Positions 33,831 through 42,034 of a stretch of 64,000 nt of DNA are shown here, one piece after another. Made by a program: the position numbers and the translations under genes. The notes under the pieces were generated by a model. That model saw nothing but the letters and a program-made list of their open reading frames with translations. It had not been told where the DNA came from and searched no databases. The stretch's first letter is position 1, and every line of letters begins with the position of its first letter. Origin of the DNA: Actinoplanes utahensis (GTDB lineage: Bacteria; Actinomycetota; Actinomycetes; Mycobacteriales; Micromonosporaceae); NCBI RefSeq assembly GCF_016862455.1, contig NZ_BOMZ01000047.1:37283-101282 (forward strand), written 5' to 3'.

Positions 33831-34230
33831 ATGCTCCTCCTTCGCATCGACGAGCTAGAACGAAGCGCTCGCCTCGGCGGCTGCCCGGAGGTGTTGGATG
33901 CAGCAGGAGGAAAGCGCTTTCCACGGAGTCTGCATCGATGTGACGAAGTCGTCAACGGTTTCGCCGCGGTAAATTCTGGATCGTTTCAGAAACCTGGGAG
34001 CACATGGCATGGCCGGGAGGGGGATGATCATTTTTGAACCATTCAATGGAGGTTGCCCGTCCCCTGGTGGAGCCCGGTGTGGCTCCCGTCATTGACGTTC
34101 AAGAGGCGTTCCTCGATGCCCTGCGGCCCGGTGGCAGCCGCGTACGGCACGATCGCCATCGTCTCTGCAGCGCGGCAACGGCTGTCGGGATGACAGGGCC
34201 GTCATCGCCTGTGCGTGCGGCGGCGGTGTC
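33831..34230. other. Upstream control region of the rhamnogalacturonan operon
   Basis: No gene is seen. The part next to the permease gene holds the LacI-type palindrome at 33909. A further TGAAAC-like half (rc of ATCGTTTCAGAAAC) lies at about 33971-33984. The right half has a small dyad GATGAC/GTCATC near 34190-34207 that could end transcription from the anti-sigma gene side. Confidence 0.5.
33909..33922. promoter_or_regulatory. LacI-type operator (perfect 14-bp palindrome)
   Basis: GGAAAGCGCTTTCC is a perfect palindrome with the central CG and AAAGCGCTTT core typical of LacI/CcpA-family sites for sugar operons. It lies about 80 bp upstream of the first permease gene. No lacI gene is present in the window, so the regulator is encoded elsewhere. 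Confidence 0.65.
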
Positions 34231-35262
34231 TCAGGGCACGGTCGCCATCGACGGCAGGGCGTTCAGGAAGTCGCGTGCCAGGGCGGTGTCGCCCGCGAAC
34301 CGGGCGGTCACCCGGGCCGGATCCTGCCGGTCCGCGGCCATCCGGCAGAACTCCACCAGGTCGACGGTCACCTCGGCGGCCGGGCGGGCGGTGGCCGGCA
34401 CGACGGCCGCCAGGTCGAGCGGAACCGTCCAGATGCCGCCGCCCGGGCCGGTCAGATGAAGGCGGATCAGCCGGTCGTGCGGCGGCGCGATGTGCCGGGA
34501 GATGACGGCCGGCAGCACCCGGACGGCGAAGTCCGTCATCGGATGGATGTGCTCGGGCAGCGGAACCACGATCGGGCGCCCGGTCGCGGCGGCGATGTCC
34601 TCGGTGTGAATCCAGGTCTCGAAGGCCCGCGCCAGCACCGCGTCCACCAGCGGGAACGGCCGGCCCATCAGGACCGTCGCGGTGCCCGGCGACGATTGTC
34701 CCACCAGCGCGCGGCACAACTCGTCGGCCTGCGCGCGCCAGGCCCGCCGGGTCTCCTCGGGCGAGCGGGCCCGCTCCACGCGCAGCACCGCGGCGGTCCG
34801 CGCGGCCAGCCGCTGACCAGGCACGGCCGGCGGGTCGACCGGCAGCCCGATCCCGGCCGAGACCAGTCCGTCGGTGGCGCCCAGATGCGCGACCAGGTCG
34901 TGGACGGTCAGTTCGCCGTACGCGGCGACCCGGCTCCACTCCTCCCCGGTGAGCTGCGACAACAAGAGATCAAGAGCGGCGACCTGAGCGGCGTACGGCG
35001 CCGCGAACGGTGCCGTCGGCGTCACCGGCCGACGGGAACGGTGGACCGTCGCCCGCAGCCGGTCCAGCCCGCCGGGCGGTGGCCGCAGCCGCGTGTCGAC
35101 GATGCCGGCGGCGGCCTCCCGCAGCCGGCGTGCCAGCCTCGCGCAGGAGGGGCAGGCGGCCAGATGGGCCTCGACGAACGCGTCCTCCGCGGGCGAGCAG
35201 GCATCCAATGCCCATGCCCCGATGAGTGGGACGACCGTCTCGTGGCTGTCCGTGTCGGTCAT
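34231..35262 (-). CDS. Anti-sigma factor fused to a maleylpyruvate-isomerase-like (MDMPI) domain
   Basis: A 343-residue protein. The N-terminus (about 1-50) is a zinc-finger anti-sigma module: VEAHLAACPSCARLARRLRE has His and CxxC ligands. From about 85 an MDMPI/DinB-like helical domain begins (PYAAQVAALDLLLSQLTGEE, then LTVHDLVAHLGATDGL). Further on FETWIHTEDIAAATGRP fits the C-terminal MDMPI part. MDMPI enzymes are mycothiol-dependent, so the protein could sense thiols. Start overlaps the ECF sigma stop by 4 nt, confirming the pair. Confidence 0.83.
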   Translation of the reverse strand: MTDTDSHETVVPLIGAWALDACSPAEDAFVEAHLAACPSCARLARRLREAAAGIVDTRLRPPPGGLDRLRATVHRSRRPVTPTAPFAAPYAAQVAALDLLLSQLTGEEWSRVAAYGELTVHDLVAHLGATDGLVSAGIGLPVDPPAVPGQRLAARTAAVLRVERARSPEETRRAWRAQADELCRALVGQSSPGTATVLMGRPFPLVDAVLARAFETWIHTEDIAAATGRPIVVPLPEHIHPMTDFAVRVLPAVISRHIAPPHDRLIRLHLTGPGGGIWTVPLDLAAVVPATARPAAEVTVDLVEFCRMAADRQDPARVTARFAGDTALARDFLNALPSMATVP

Positions 35263-35870
35263 TTCTCCTCCTCACCGTCGATCTGGCCGGCATGCATCGT
35301 CGCGGCTAATCGGCGCAGGCCCTCGCGCAGGTGGGATTTCGCGGTGCCCTCCGGCAGGCCCAGTTCGGCGGCGACCTCCCGGTAGGTGCGGCCCTCCAGG
35401 TAGGCCAGGGCGATCGGGCGGCTCAAGTGCTCCGGCAGAGACTGCAACGCCGTACTCAGTCGCTGGGCCGTGTCGGCGTCGGTGACCTGGTCGGCGACCG
35501 GATCACCGTGGTTCAGCGACCCGGTGTAGAGCCGTCCGTCCAGCGCCGTCCGGCGCTGCGACTCCTCCCGCCGCACCAGGTCGACCGCGCGCCGGTGGGC
35601 CATCATCGCCAGCCAGGCGCGCAGGCTGCCCTTGGCCGGGTCGAAGACGAGCGGTCGCTGCCAGATCGCCAGGAACACCTCCTGGGTGATGTCCTCGGCG
35701 GCCCGCCGGTCCCGGGCGACCCGGGCGGCGATCGAGTAGACGAGCGACTCGAACTGTTCGTACATCTCCGTGAATGCGCTCTCATCGCCGAAGACGAGCC
35801 GGTCGCGCAGCCGCGCATCGTCACTGACTGTGCTGGTGGAACGCTGCTGGGACAAGGCGCTCACCCCCAC
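35259..35870 (-). CDS. ECF sigma factor (SigK/SigL-like)
   Basis: A 203-residue ECF sigma factor. Region 2 includes DITQEVFLAIWQRPLVFDP and SLRAWLAMMAHRRAVDLVRR. Region 4 includes SRPIALAYLEGRTYREVAAE and PEGTAKSHLREGLRRL. It directs polymerase to stress-type promoters and is held by the zinc anti-sigma factor encoded next, with a 4-nt overlap. Likely targets are the neighbouring secreted protein, DUF4331 and TPR genes. Confidence 0.9.
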   Translation of the reverse strand: MGVSALSQQRSTSTVSDDARLRDRLVFGDESAFTEMYEQFESLVYSIAARVARDRRAAEDITQEVFLAIWQRPLVFDPAKGSLRAWLAMMAHRRAVDLVRREESQRRTALDGRLYTGSLNHGDPVADQVTDADTAQRLSTALQSLPEHLSRPIALAYLEGRTYREVAAELGLPEGTAKSHLREGLRRLAATMHAGQIDGEEEK

Positions 35871-35885
35871 CGGGACCCCCTCACC

Positions 35886-36320
35886 CTAGGCGCTGACACA
35901 TGTCTTCTCCAGGAGAGAACGCGCCGTCTCCACCTCGGTCAGATACCGCGGTTCGGCGGTCCGGCTGTCCAGCCGCAGGCGGAGGTACCCCACCGTGACG
36001 ATCACGGCATTCACCTGCTCGGCGACGCCCTCGTCGGCTCCCGGGGCGATCATCGCCAGCCGGTCCTGAACACGGCGCAGCTCCGCCCGGTCCGCCGCCG
36101 AGAGCTCGGTGACCTCACGGCCGTGGGTGAGCCGGGCCAGCGAGAGCACCGCATCGGCGGCGTCGCGGCAGGCGCCCGGCGCGAACCGGTCGACGGCGGG
36201 CAGCACCAGCGGCGGCTGTGCCGGCCGCGGCGGCGTGGGCTGCCGCGTCAGCACCAGACCGGCGGTGACGAGAGCGGCCGCGGTGGTCAGTCCGGCCGCC
36301 AGGATGATGGGACGCTTCAC
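35886..36320 (-). CDS. Secreted or membrane-anchored protein, unknown
   Basis: A 144-residue protein with a leader helix (PIILAAGLTTAAALVTAGLV), a Pro-rich segment and a helical C-terminal part (VTELSAADRAELRRVQDRLA). Two Cys (GACRD, KTCVSA) could form a disulfide outside the cell. AAAGGAG lies 6 nt before the GTG. Encoded between the DUF4331 gene and the sigma factor in the same direction. Family not recognised. Confidence 0.65.
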   Translation of the reverse strand: MKRPIILAAGLTTAAALVTAGLVLTRQPTPPRPAQPPLVLPAVDRFAPGACRDAADAVLSLARLTHGREVTELSAADRAELRRVQDRLAMIAPGADEGVAEQVNAVIVTVGYLRLRLDSRTAEPRYLTEVETARSLLEKTCVSA

Positions 36321-36372
36321 GATGCGCTCCTTTCCGGTGGCGCCGCGGGCGCGGCGCCACCGGGTAGTCCGG

Positions 36373-37782
36373 TCAGTTCTGGTTCACGGCGACCACGTTG
36401 GGCAGCGCCAGGTACGGGAACGCGCCCCGGAACGCCACCGCGTTGGCGTCGACCGCGTCGCCCAGGCCGTCGACCGCCGCCGGATGGTTCGGCAGCAGCA
36501 CGCCCTCGGCCACCCGCAGGGTGACGTCGGTGACGTCGTCGGTGAGCCGCCGGCCGTTCGGGAACCCGGCGTTGTCGCCGCCGAGCACACCGAGACGGTT
36601 CGGTTTCGCCGCCGGCGGGATGGACATGTTCAGCCGCAGCTGCTCGCTCGGCATGAACGCGGCCGGGTCGGCGTCCTTGTTCAGCCGCTGCGAGTTCAGG
36701 TCCACCGCGACCGGCCCGCACGCCTTGCACAGCCCGGTCAGGAACACCTCGACCAGGTCCTGACGGGGCGTGGCCGGCGCCGGGATCTTGTAGATCTGCT
36801 GGACCAGGCGGGGCACCTCCGGGTTGGCGACGAACGGCGCGAACCTGGCGTCGTTGCGCGGCGCGGTCGCGTTGAACTCGTCCTTGCGGCCGACCGGGAC
36901 GACCACCTCGTTCACCAGCGGCATGCCCAGCCGGGACACCTGCTGCCAGCCGCCGTACCGGTTCCGGTCGTTCAGCGTGTCCACGACCTCGATGCGCTGC
37001 CGGGACGTGGTGGACCAGATGCCGGCCACCGGGTTGCGGACGGCGTCACCCTTGAGCGCCAGCACGCTCTTGGGCACCTGGATCGCCAGGGTGTTGGTGT
37101 TGTAACCGCGTACGGTGTCCTGCCCGACCTCGGAGAAGTCCCCGCCGTACAGCAGGTCGAAGATCCGCAGGTCCAGGAAGAACGGGTCGTCGCCCTGCCC
37201 GGCGAAGGTCTTGCCGCCACCCGGCACCGGCGTGATCGCCGAGTCCGCCAGCTGCTGGTAGTTCGGCATCGACGCGTTGCCGACCCGGGACGGCGCCACC
37301 TTGCCGTTGCTGATCAGCGTGGTGGTTCCGGACGCGGTGATCGCCTCCAGCTTGTAGGTCTGCCGGAAGTTCAGATCCGGGTCGTCGAGCGAGGTCACCA
37401 CGCCGGTGTTGTAGAGGAACGTGTTCTTGCTGCGGTAGCTGTCGGTGAACGTCCACCGGTAGATCAGGTCGGCGCGGGCGTCACCGTCGTTGTCGATGTT
37501 GATGTCGTAGGCGGCGTCGTTGGCGAACGGGTAGAAGTTCGGACCGCCGTTGGGCTCCTCGAACGGCACCCAGTTGGCGATCATCGTGACGGTGTCCGGC
37601 GCGTCGGGGCTGACGAACGCGTACACGTCGGTGTTGTCCAGCTGCGGCTCGCCGGCGACCAGCGGAGCCTCCCGGTGACTGGACGCCTGGCTGACCATCG
37701 GGGCCAGCGACGCCACGCAGGCCGCGGCGGCGATGGCCGCCACCGCCCCGAACGCCGTCCTACGTCGTGAATGTCGAAGCAC
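36373..37782 (-). CDS. Secreted DUF4331-domain protein
   Basis: A 469-residue exported protein. The leader RHSRRRTAFGAVAAIAAAAC ends before SQASSHREAPLVAG, the DUF4331 start. Typical blocks are LDNTDVYAFVSPD and a DINIDNDGDARAD segment that looks calcium-binding. AAGGGAGAG lies just upstream of the GTG at 37782, so the longer frame to 37911 is not used. Family function is unknown. It is often found with TPR lipoproteins and ECF sigma factors, as here. Confidence 0.85.
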   Translation of the reverse strand: MLRHSRRRTAFGAVAAIAAAACVASLAPMVSQASSHREAPLVAGEPQLDNTDVYAFVSPDAPDTVTMIANWVPFEEPNGGPNFYPFANDAAYDINIDNDGDARADLIYRWTFTDSYRSKNTFLYNTGVVTSLDDPDLNFRQTYKLEAITASGTTTLISNGKVAPSRVGNASMPNYQQLADSAITPVPGGGKTFAGQGDDPFFLDLRIFDLLYGGDFSEVGQDTVRGYNTNTLAIQVPKSVLALKGDAVRNPVAGIWSTTSRQRIEVVDTLNDRNRYGGWQQVSRLGMPLVNEVVVPVGRKDEFNATAPRNDARFAPFVANPEVPRLVQQIYKIPAPATPRQDLVEVFLTGLCKACGPVAVDLNSQRLNKDADPAAFMPSEQLRLNMSIPPAAKPNRLGVLGGDNAGFPNGRRLTDDVTDVTLRVAEGVLLPNHPAAVDGLGDAVDANAVAFRGAFPYLALPNVVAVNQN

Positions 37783-37931
37783 TCGGCTCTCCCTTCTCGT
37801 TTCCGGTCGCCTCTCGTTCGCGGGCCGCGGAGACCTGGATGAGTCGAGTCGGCTTGGTGACATCGCGTCATCCACGCGGCTCCGGCGTGCGAATCCCTCC
37901 CTCGACGACATCCGCGTATCAAGGAGGCCGC

Positions 37932-39203
37932 ATGCGTCGCGTAGTCGTGCTCATCGCTGTTCCGGTGCTCGGGCTCGCCCTGGTGGTCCTGGCCGGAGCG
38001 CTGCTCATCCCGAGGGGCGAACGCTCCCCGGCGAGTTCCGGCCCCGTCCGGGAGACCGATCCGATCGTGCTGGCCCAGCAGCGGCTCCAGCGGCTGCCGG
38101 ACGACTGGACGACCTGGGCACAGCTCGGCATGGCGTACATCCAGCGGGCCCGGACCACCGGAGACCCCGCCGACCATCAGCTGGCGCGGCAGGCGCTCGA
38201 CCGGTCCCTGGCGATCCGCCCGGAGAACAACGCGACAGCGCTCACCGGACTCGGCGCGCTCGCCGGCGCCCACCACGACTTCCCCGAAGCGCTGAAGCAC
38301 GGGCGGGCCGCGCTCGAGGTGGACCCGTACCGGGCGGCCGCGCTCGGTGTCGTCGCCGATGCCCTCACCGAACTGGGCCGGTACGACGAGGCCTTCGCCA
38401 CCGTCCAGAAAATGGTGGACCTGAAACCGGACGCCGCCTCGTACAGCCGCGCCTCGTACGCCTGGGAACTGCGCGGGGAGACCTCGCGGGCGACCGAGGC
38501 GATGGGGCGAGCCCTGGACGCCTCGTACCTTCCCGCCGACAGCGCGTTCGCCCGGCTGCAGCTCGGCCAGCTCGCCCTCGGCGCCGGCGACCCGGACACC
38601 GCGGAGCGGCATTTCGCCGAAGGACTGCGGCTGGTGCCGGGCCACCCGCCGCTGCGGGTGGGACTGGCCCGGGTACGTGCGGCACGCGGTGACCTGACCG
38701 GTGCGGCCGGCGAGTTCCGGGCCGTTCTCGCCGCCGTGCCGGAACCGGCGTACGTCGCCGAACTCGGTGATCTGCTCGCCGCCGCCGGGCAGCGGGCCGA
38801 AGCGGACCGCGAGTACACCCGGGCACGGCAGGCCTGGGCGGCGGAAACCGAGGGTGGCCACCCGCCGGAAGCGGACCCGGTGCTGTTCGCCGCCGACTAC
38901 CGCGATCCGGGTGCCCTGGACGCCGCCCGCCGCCTCTACGACCGTCAGCCCGGCATCGGCGGTGCCGACGCGATGGGCTGGGCGTTACGGGCCGCCGGCC
39001 GCCCGGAGGAAGCCCTGCGGTACGCCGATCAAGCGCTCGCGCTGGGCACCCGCAACCCGCTGACGCACTACCACCGCGGCATGATCCTGTTCGATCTCGG
39101 CAGGGACGCGGACGCCCGCGCGGATCTGGAGACAGCTCTGCGGATCAACCCGCACTTCTCCGTCGTGCACGCCCCCGCTGCCCGCGCCGCCCTGAAACGC
39201 TGA
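37932..39203 (+). CDS. Membrane-anchored TPR protein
   Basis: A 423-residue protein with one N-terminal membrane helix (VVVLIAVPVLGLALVVLAGA), then a string of TPR units (DRSLAIRPENNATALTGLGA, ALKHGRAALEVDPYRAAALG and others) to the C-terminus. It would act as an outer scaffold. AAGGAGG lies 4 nt before the ATG. Divergent from the DUF4331 gene with a 149-bp shared control region, so the two are probably made together. Confidence 0.82.
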   Translation: MRRVVVLIAVPVLGLALVVLAGALLIPRGERSPASSGPVRETDPIVLAQQRLQRLPDDWTTWAQLGMAYIQRARTTGDPADHQLARQALDRSLAIRPENNATALTGLGALAGAHHDFPEALKHGRAALEVDPYRAAALGVVADALTELGRYDEAFATVQKMVDLKPDAASYSRASYAWELRGETSRATEAMGRALDASYLPADSAFARLQLGQLALGAGDPDTAERHFAEGLRLVPGHPPLRVGLARVRAARGDLTGAAGEFRAVLAAVPEPAYVAELGDLLAAAGQRAEADREYTRARQAWAAETEGGHPPEADPVLFAADYRDPGALDAARRLYDRQPGIGGADAMGWALRAAGRPEEALRYADQALALGTRNPLTHYHRGMILFDLGRDADARADLETALRINPHFSVVHAPAARAALKR

Positions 39204-39293
39204 CCGCCGCATAGCGCCGCACTTCACACACCCGTCAAGCGGTGCCGCGTTTCAACTCGGCGCGCGAAGAGGGCCGCCCGGACCCGCCGCGCG

Positions 39294-39324
39294 AAGAGGC
39301 CGCCCCGATGGGGCGGCCTCTTTT
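39294..39324. terminator. Bidirectional hairpin terminator with T tail
   Basis: AAGAGGCCGCCCC (39294-39306) and its exact complement (39310-39322) flank a 3-nt loop and are followed by TTC. With A on one side and T on the other it serves both the TPR gene and the convergent membrane gene. A second, weaker copy of GAAGAGGGCCGCCCGG precedes it. Confidence 0.85.
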
Positions 39325-39427
39325 CGTAGTTTCTTCGTCGATTTCGGTTTTCATGGTTCTCGTGAGTGAAGGACGGCTCTTGGTGAGTTTTGCGTGGGGT
39401 AGACGGCGTTTCGTGGCGCGGCGGCGA

Positions 39428-40444
39428 TCAGACGGTCGCCGGGGTGGACTCGCGGGCAGCCGCCCCGGCCGGTGCCGGAAGCGGGCGGCGACGGGCACGC
39501 AGGCCCGCTGCCAGGCAGAGCAGCGCGCCGACGGCGAGCCAGCAGAGCAGGACGATGACCGGCTGGGTGGCGCCGGCGCCGTCGAAGAAGGCGGTCGAGC
39601 GCAGCAGCGAACCGCCCGCACCCGGCGGCAGGAACCCGCCGAGCACGCCGGACCAGCCGGGCAGCATCTCCGGCGCGGTGGAGACGCCGGACAGCGGGTT
39701 GCCGACCAGCATCATCAGGGCCGCGCCGAGACCGAGGCCGGCGGCGCCGAGCAGGGACTCCAGGCCGAGCAGGGTCAGGGCGGTGGCGCCGATGCTCAGC
39801 GCGATCGCTCCGGCGTTGGCAAGATAGTCGCCGTTCAGCGAGCCCAGCCAGAACTGCAGGATCGCCGCCATCGCCAGGCCACCGGTGACCGCGAACGCGC
39901 ACGCGGCGACGACCTTGCGGCCGATGCCGCGGAGCCGGGCGGTGAGCAGGGCGGCGGCCAGGATGCCACCGAGCACCAGGGGGAGCGCGCCGGCGGCCAG
40001 GCCCGCGCCGCGAGGGTCGTCGGACGGCAGGGCGACGAGGTCCCGGACCGCCTTTCCGCCCTGCTCACCGCCCTGGCCGAGGGCGGCGCCGAGAGCGGTC
40101 AGGGTCTGGGTCACCGGGGCGCTGGCGGCGGAGGCGGTGATCACCTGCGGGGCGCCGGTGGAGAGGTCGATCGCGCCGTAGACCGCACGGTCGCGGATCA
40201 ACTGCTCGGCGGCCGCGGTGTCGGCGACGGCGGTGATCTCGAAGCCGCCTGGCACGCGCTGCTCGAGGGCGGCGGTGACCTGCTGGACGGCCGGGGCGGG
40301 GCCGGCGACCGCGATCGGGATGTCGTGCACCGAGGACCGCACGGCCGGCCAGGCGAAGGCGGTGAGCAGCACGCTGATGATGACGCTGAGCAGCCCGACC
40401 ACGGCGGCGACCTGCGGCCAGGGTGACGGCTTGTCGCTGGTCAT
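39428..40444 (-). CDS. Membrane protein, ABC-2/YhgE-like
   Basis: A 338-residue protein. One N-terminal helix (VVGLLSVIISVLLTAFAW) is followed by a roughly 110-residue outer domain (AVQQVTAALEQRVPGGFEIT, AEQLIRDRAVYGAIDLSTG) and then five to six spans. This matches the YhgE/Pip and ABC-2 export permease layout. Exported substrate unknown. AAGGAG precedes the ATG by 6 nt, and the promoter is flanked by two identical TetR-type sites, so expression is probably tightly repressed. Confidence 0.75.
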   Translation of the reverse strand: MTSDKPSPWPQVAAVVGLLSVIISVLLTAFAWPAVRSSVHDIPIAVAGPAPAVQQVTAALEQRVPGGFEITAVADTAAAEQLIRDRAVYGAIDLSTGAPQVITASAASAPVTQTLTALGAALGQGGEQGGKAVRDLVALPSDDPRGAGLAAGALPLVLGGILAAALLTARLRGIGRKVVAACAFAVTGGLAMAAILQFWLGSLNGDYLANAGAIALSIGATALTLLGLESLLGAAGLGLGAALMMLVGNPLSGVSTAPEMLPGWSGVLGGFLPPGAGGSLLRSTAFFDGAGATQPVIVLLCWLAVGALLCLAAGLRARRRPLPAPAGAAARESTPATV

Positions 40445-40460
40445 GGGAACTCCTTAAAGA

Positions 40461-40526
40461 GAACGATTGTTCGTTTTTAAGCGTGCGCGCAGCCGTGGGC
40501 GTTTGTCAAGAACGATCGTTCGTTTT
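40461..40526 (-). promoter_or_regulatory. Twin TetR-type operators and -35 box
   Basis: GAACGATTGTTCGTTTT (40461-40477) and GAACGATCGTTCGTTTT (40510-40526) differ at one base and lie 49 bp apart in the same direction. Each contains the palindrome AACGATCGTT (one mismatch in the first). On the minus strand a consensus TTGACA (40504-40509) abuts the distal site. A TetR-family repressor is expected, but none is encoded close by. Confidence 0.7.
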
Positions 40527-40573
40527 AGCGGGGGATGCACGTCACGCGTTTCCGCGTCACATCCGGCCGGGTG

Positions 40574-40700
40574 CCGCGCTCCTGCCACGCGACCCAGTTC
40601 CGCGTTGCTGCCACGCGACCCAGTTCCGCGCTCCTGCCACGCGACCCAGCGCCGCGCTCCTACCACGCGGCCCAGCTCCGCACTCCTGCCGCGCCCCGAT
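40574..40700 (+). repeat. 26-bp tandem repeat, about five copies
   Basis: A unit starting CCGCGCTCCTGCCACGCGAC recurs at 40574, 40600, 40626 and 40652 with a diverged fifth copy at 40678. Differences are single bases. Confidence 0.85.
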
Positions 40701-40822
40701 CCGCGCCGCCGAGGGGTTCGGCAACACGTCGCCGGCCGGGCCTGCATTCGGTGACGGCCGCCGATCCCCGCGGCGGGCGCCGCCTACTATGTGGCCGGTC
40801 CGGAGAAACCGCTGGAGGCGCC

Positions 40823-41356
40823 GTGATCGACCCGTCACCGCCGGTCTGGCTGCTCGACGTCGACGGGGTTCTCAACGGGTCCCGTGCCGGCTGGTCGGCC
40901 CCGCCACGCAGCGTGCTGGTCTATTCCAAAGCTGATCAGTACTCGTACCGCATCCGCTACGAGCCCAAGCTGATCGCGGCGATCCGGCGACTGCATGGCT
41001 CCGGGACGGTCGACGTGACCTGGTGCACCACCTGGTGCAGCGATGCGGCGGCGCTGGAGAATCGGCTCGGGCTGCCGTCGTTGCCCCGTGCCTTCACCGA
41101 GCCGGTCACCACCGAAGCCGCCTGCGTGGCCAAGTGGGCAGCCGCGCAACGGGTGATCGAATCCGGTCGCCGCCTGATCTGGACCGACGACGTCGAAGTC
41201 GACCACCATGCCGCACAGTCGTCGTCCTGGGAGACGGACGGCCTGGCGCTGCTGATCGCCCCCAACGAGAGCCGCGGCCTCCGCCCGAACCATCTTCGCC
41301 GCATCGAGGAGTTCCTGCAAAACCCTTCTCCGGTACGGGCCACGCAGGTCCCGTGA
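40823..41356 (+). CDS. HAD-like protein (RNA-repair HAD group)
   Basis: A 177-residue protein with the HAD nucleophile motif VWLLDVDGVLNG at the N-terminus and later WTDDVEVD as the acidic motif. The WCTTWCSDA stretch replaces the usual Thr motif region. This resembles the HAD domain of Swiss-army-knife RNA repair proteins, but here it stands alone. A small-molecule or nucleic-acid phosphatase role is possible. GGAGG lies 4 nt before the GTG. Isolated between repeat arrays. Confidence 0.75.
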   Translation: MIDPSPPVWLLDVDGVLNGSRAGWSAPPRSVLVYSKADQYSYRIRYEPKLIAAIRRLHGSGTVDVTWCTTWCSDAAALENRLGLPSLPRAFTEPVTTEAACVAKWAAAQRVIESGRRLIWTDDVEVDHHAAQSSSWETDGLALLIAPNESRGLRPNHLRRIEEFLQNPSPVRATQVP

Positions 41357-42034
41357 CTCCCGCGGCCGCGGCAGGCGTCCCCTCGCGATCGTCCCCCGGT
41401 GCCACTCATGCATGCCCCGCACGGTCACCCCGATCCGTCTCCGAGGCAGAGAAGTGGCCTGCCCGTGCTGTCGCCGAGTCGTCCGGGCCTGTCGGGGTCG
41501 TGGCGGTCTTCGCGGTAGGGAGGTGGCCGTCCTGTCCCCGAGCCGTCTGGACCCGTTGGGGTCGTGGCGGTCTTCAGTTAGGAAGGGGCGAAGCGGTCGT
41601 GCTGTCGCCGAACTATCCGGACCCCCTCGAGGTTGTGGCGGTCCTCGCGGTAGGGAAGTGGCCGAGCCGTTCGAGGTTGTGGTGGTCCTCGCGGTAGGGA
41701 AGTGGCCGGGCTGTGGCCGAGCCGTTCGAGGTTGTGGCGGTCCTCGCGGTAGGGAAGTGGCCGCGCTGTGGCCGAGCCGTTCGAGGTTGTGGCGGTCCTC
41801 GCGGTAGGGAAGTGGCCGCGCTGTGGCCGAGCCGTTCGAGGTTGTGGCGGTCCTCGCGGTAGGGAAGTGGCCGCGCTGTGGCGGAGCCGTTCAAGGTTGT
41901 GGCGATCTTCGCAGTAGGGAAATAGCCGTGCTGTCGCTGAACTGATCGAGGACGTGGCGGTGCCGGTTTCCCGGTGGGTGTACCTGGTAGCGGATGCGCC
42001 GAATTTTGTCGGACCCTCGCCGTACCCTCTCGGC
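41357..42034. other. Gap filled by the 55-bp minisatellite
   Basis: No gene is supported. Open frames on both strands are products of the repeat. The promoter of the ligase gene should lie in the last 60 bp, which are not repetitive. Confidence 0.6.
41440..41965 (+). repeat. 55-bp minisatellite
   Basis: Units beginning CGAGGTTGTGGCGGTCCTCG start at 41672, 41727, 41782 and 41837 with exactly 55-bp spacing, and a diverged copy follows at 41892. A copy at 41628 lacks 11 bp. More diverged copies reach back to about 41440 and forward to about 41965. Since 55 is not a multiple of three, no frame encodes a simple repeat, although several frames stay open. Confidence 0.92.

Larger units (their letters stand above)
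40445..40822. other. Gap with operators and a 26-bp tandem array
   Basis: No gene. It holds the twin operator (40461-40526), the tandem array (40574-40700) and a TACTAT hexamer at about 40787 that may be the -10 of the HAD gene. Confidence 0.55.

Noticed and set aside
41440..41965. CRISPR array
   Set aside because: The 55-bp units are contiguous and there are no unique spacers and no cas genes. It is a minisatellite.
41954..42034. Longer start of the DNA ligase
   Set aside because: The extra 27 residues come from the end of the repeat region and do not fit the ligase N-terminus. The ATG at 42035 starts at the family position.
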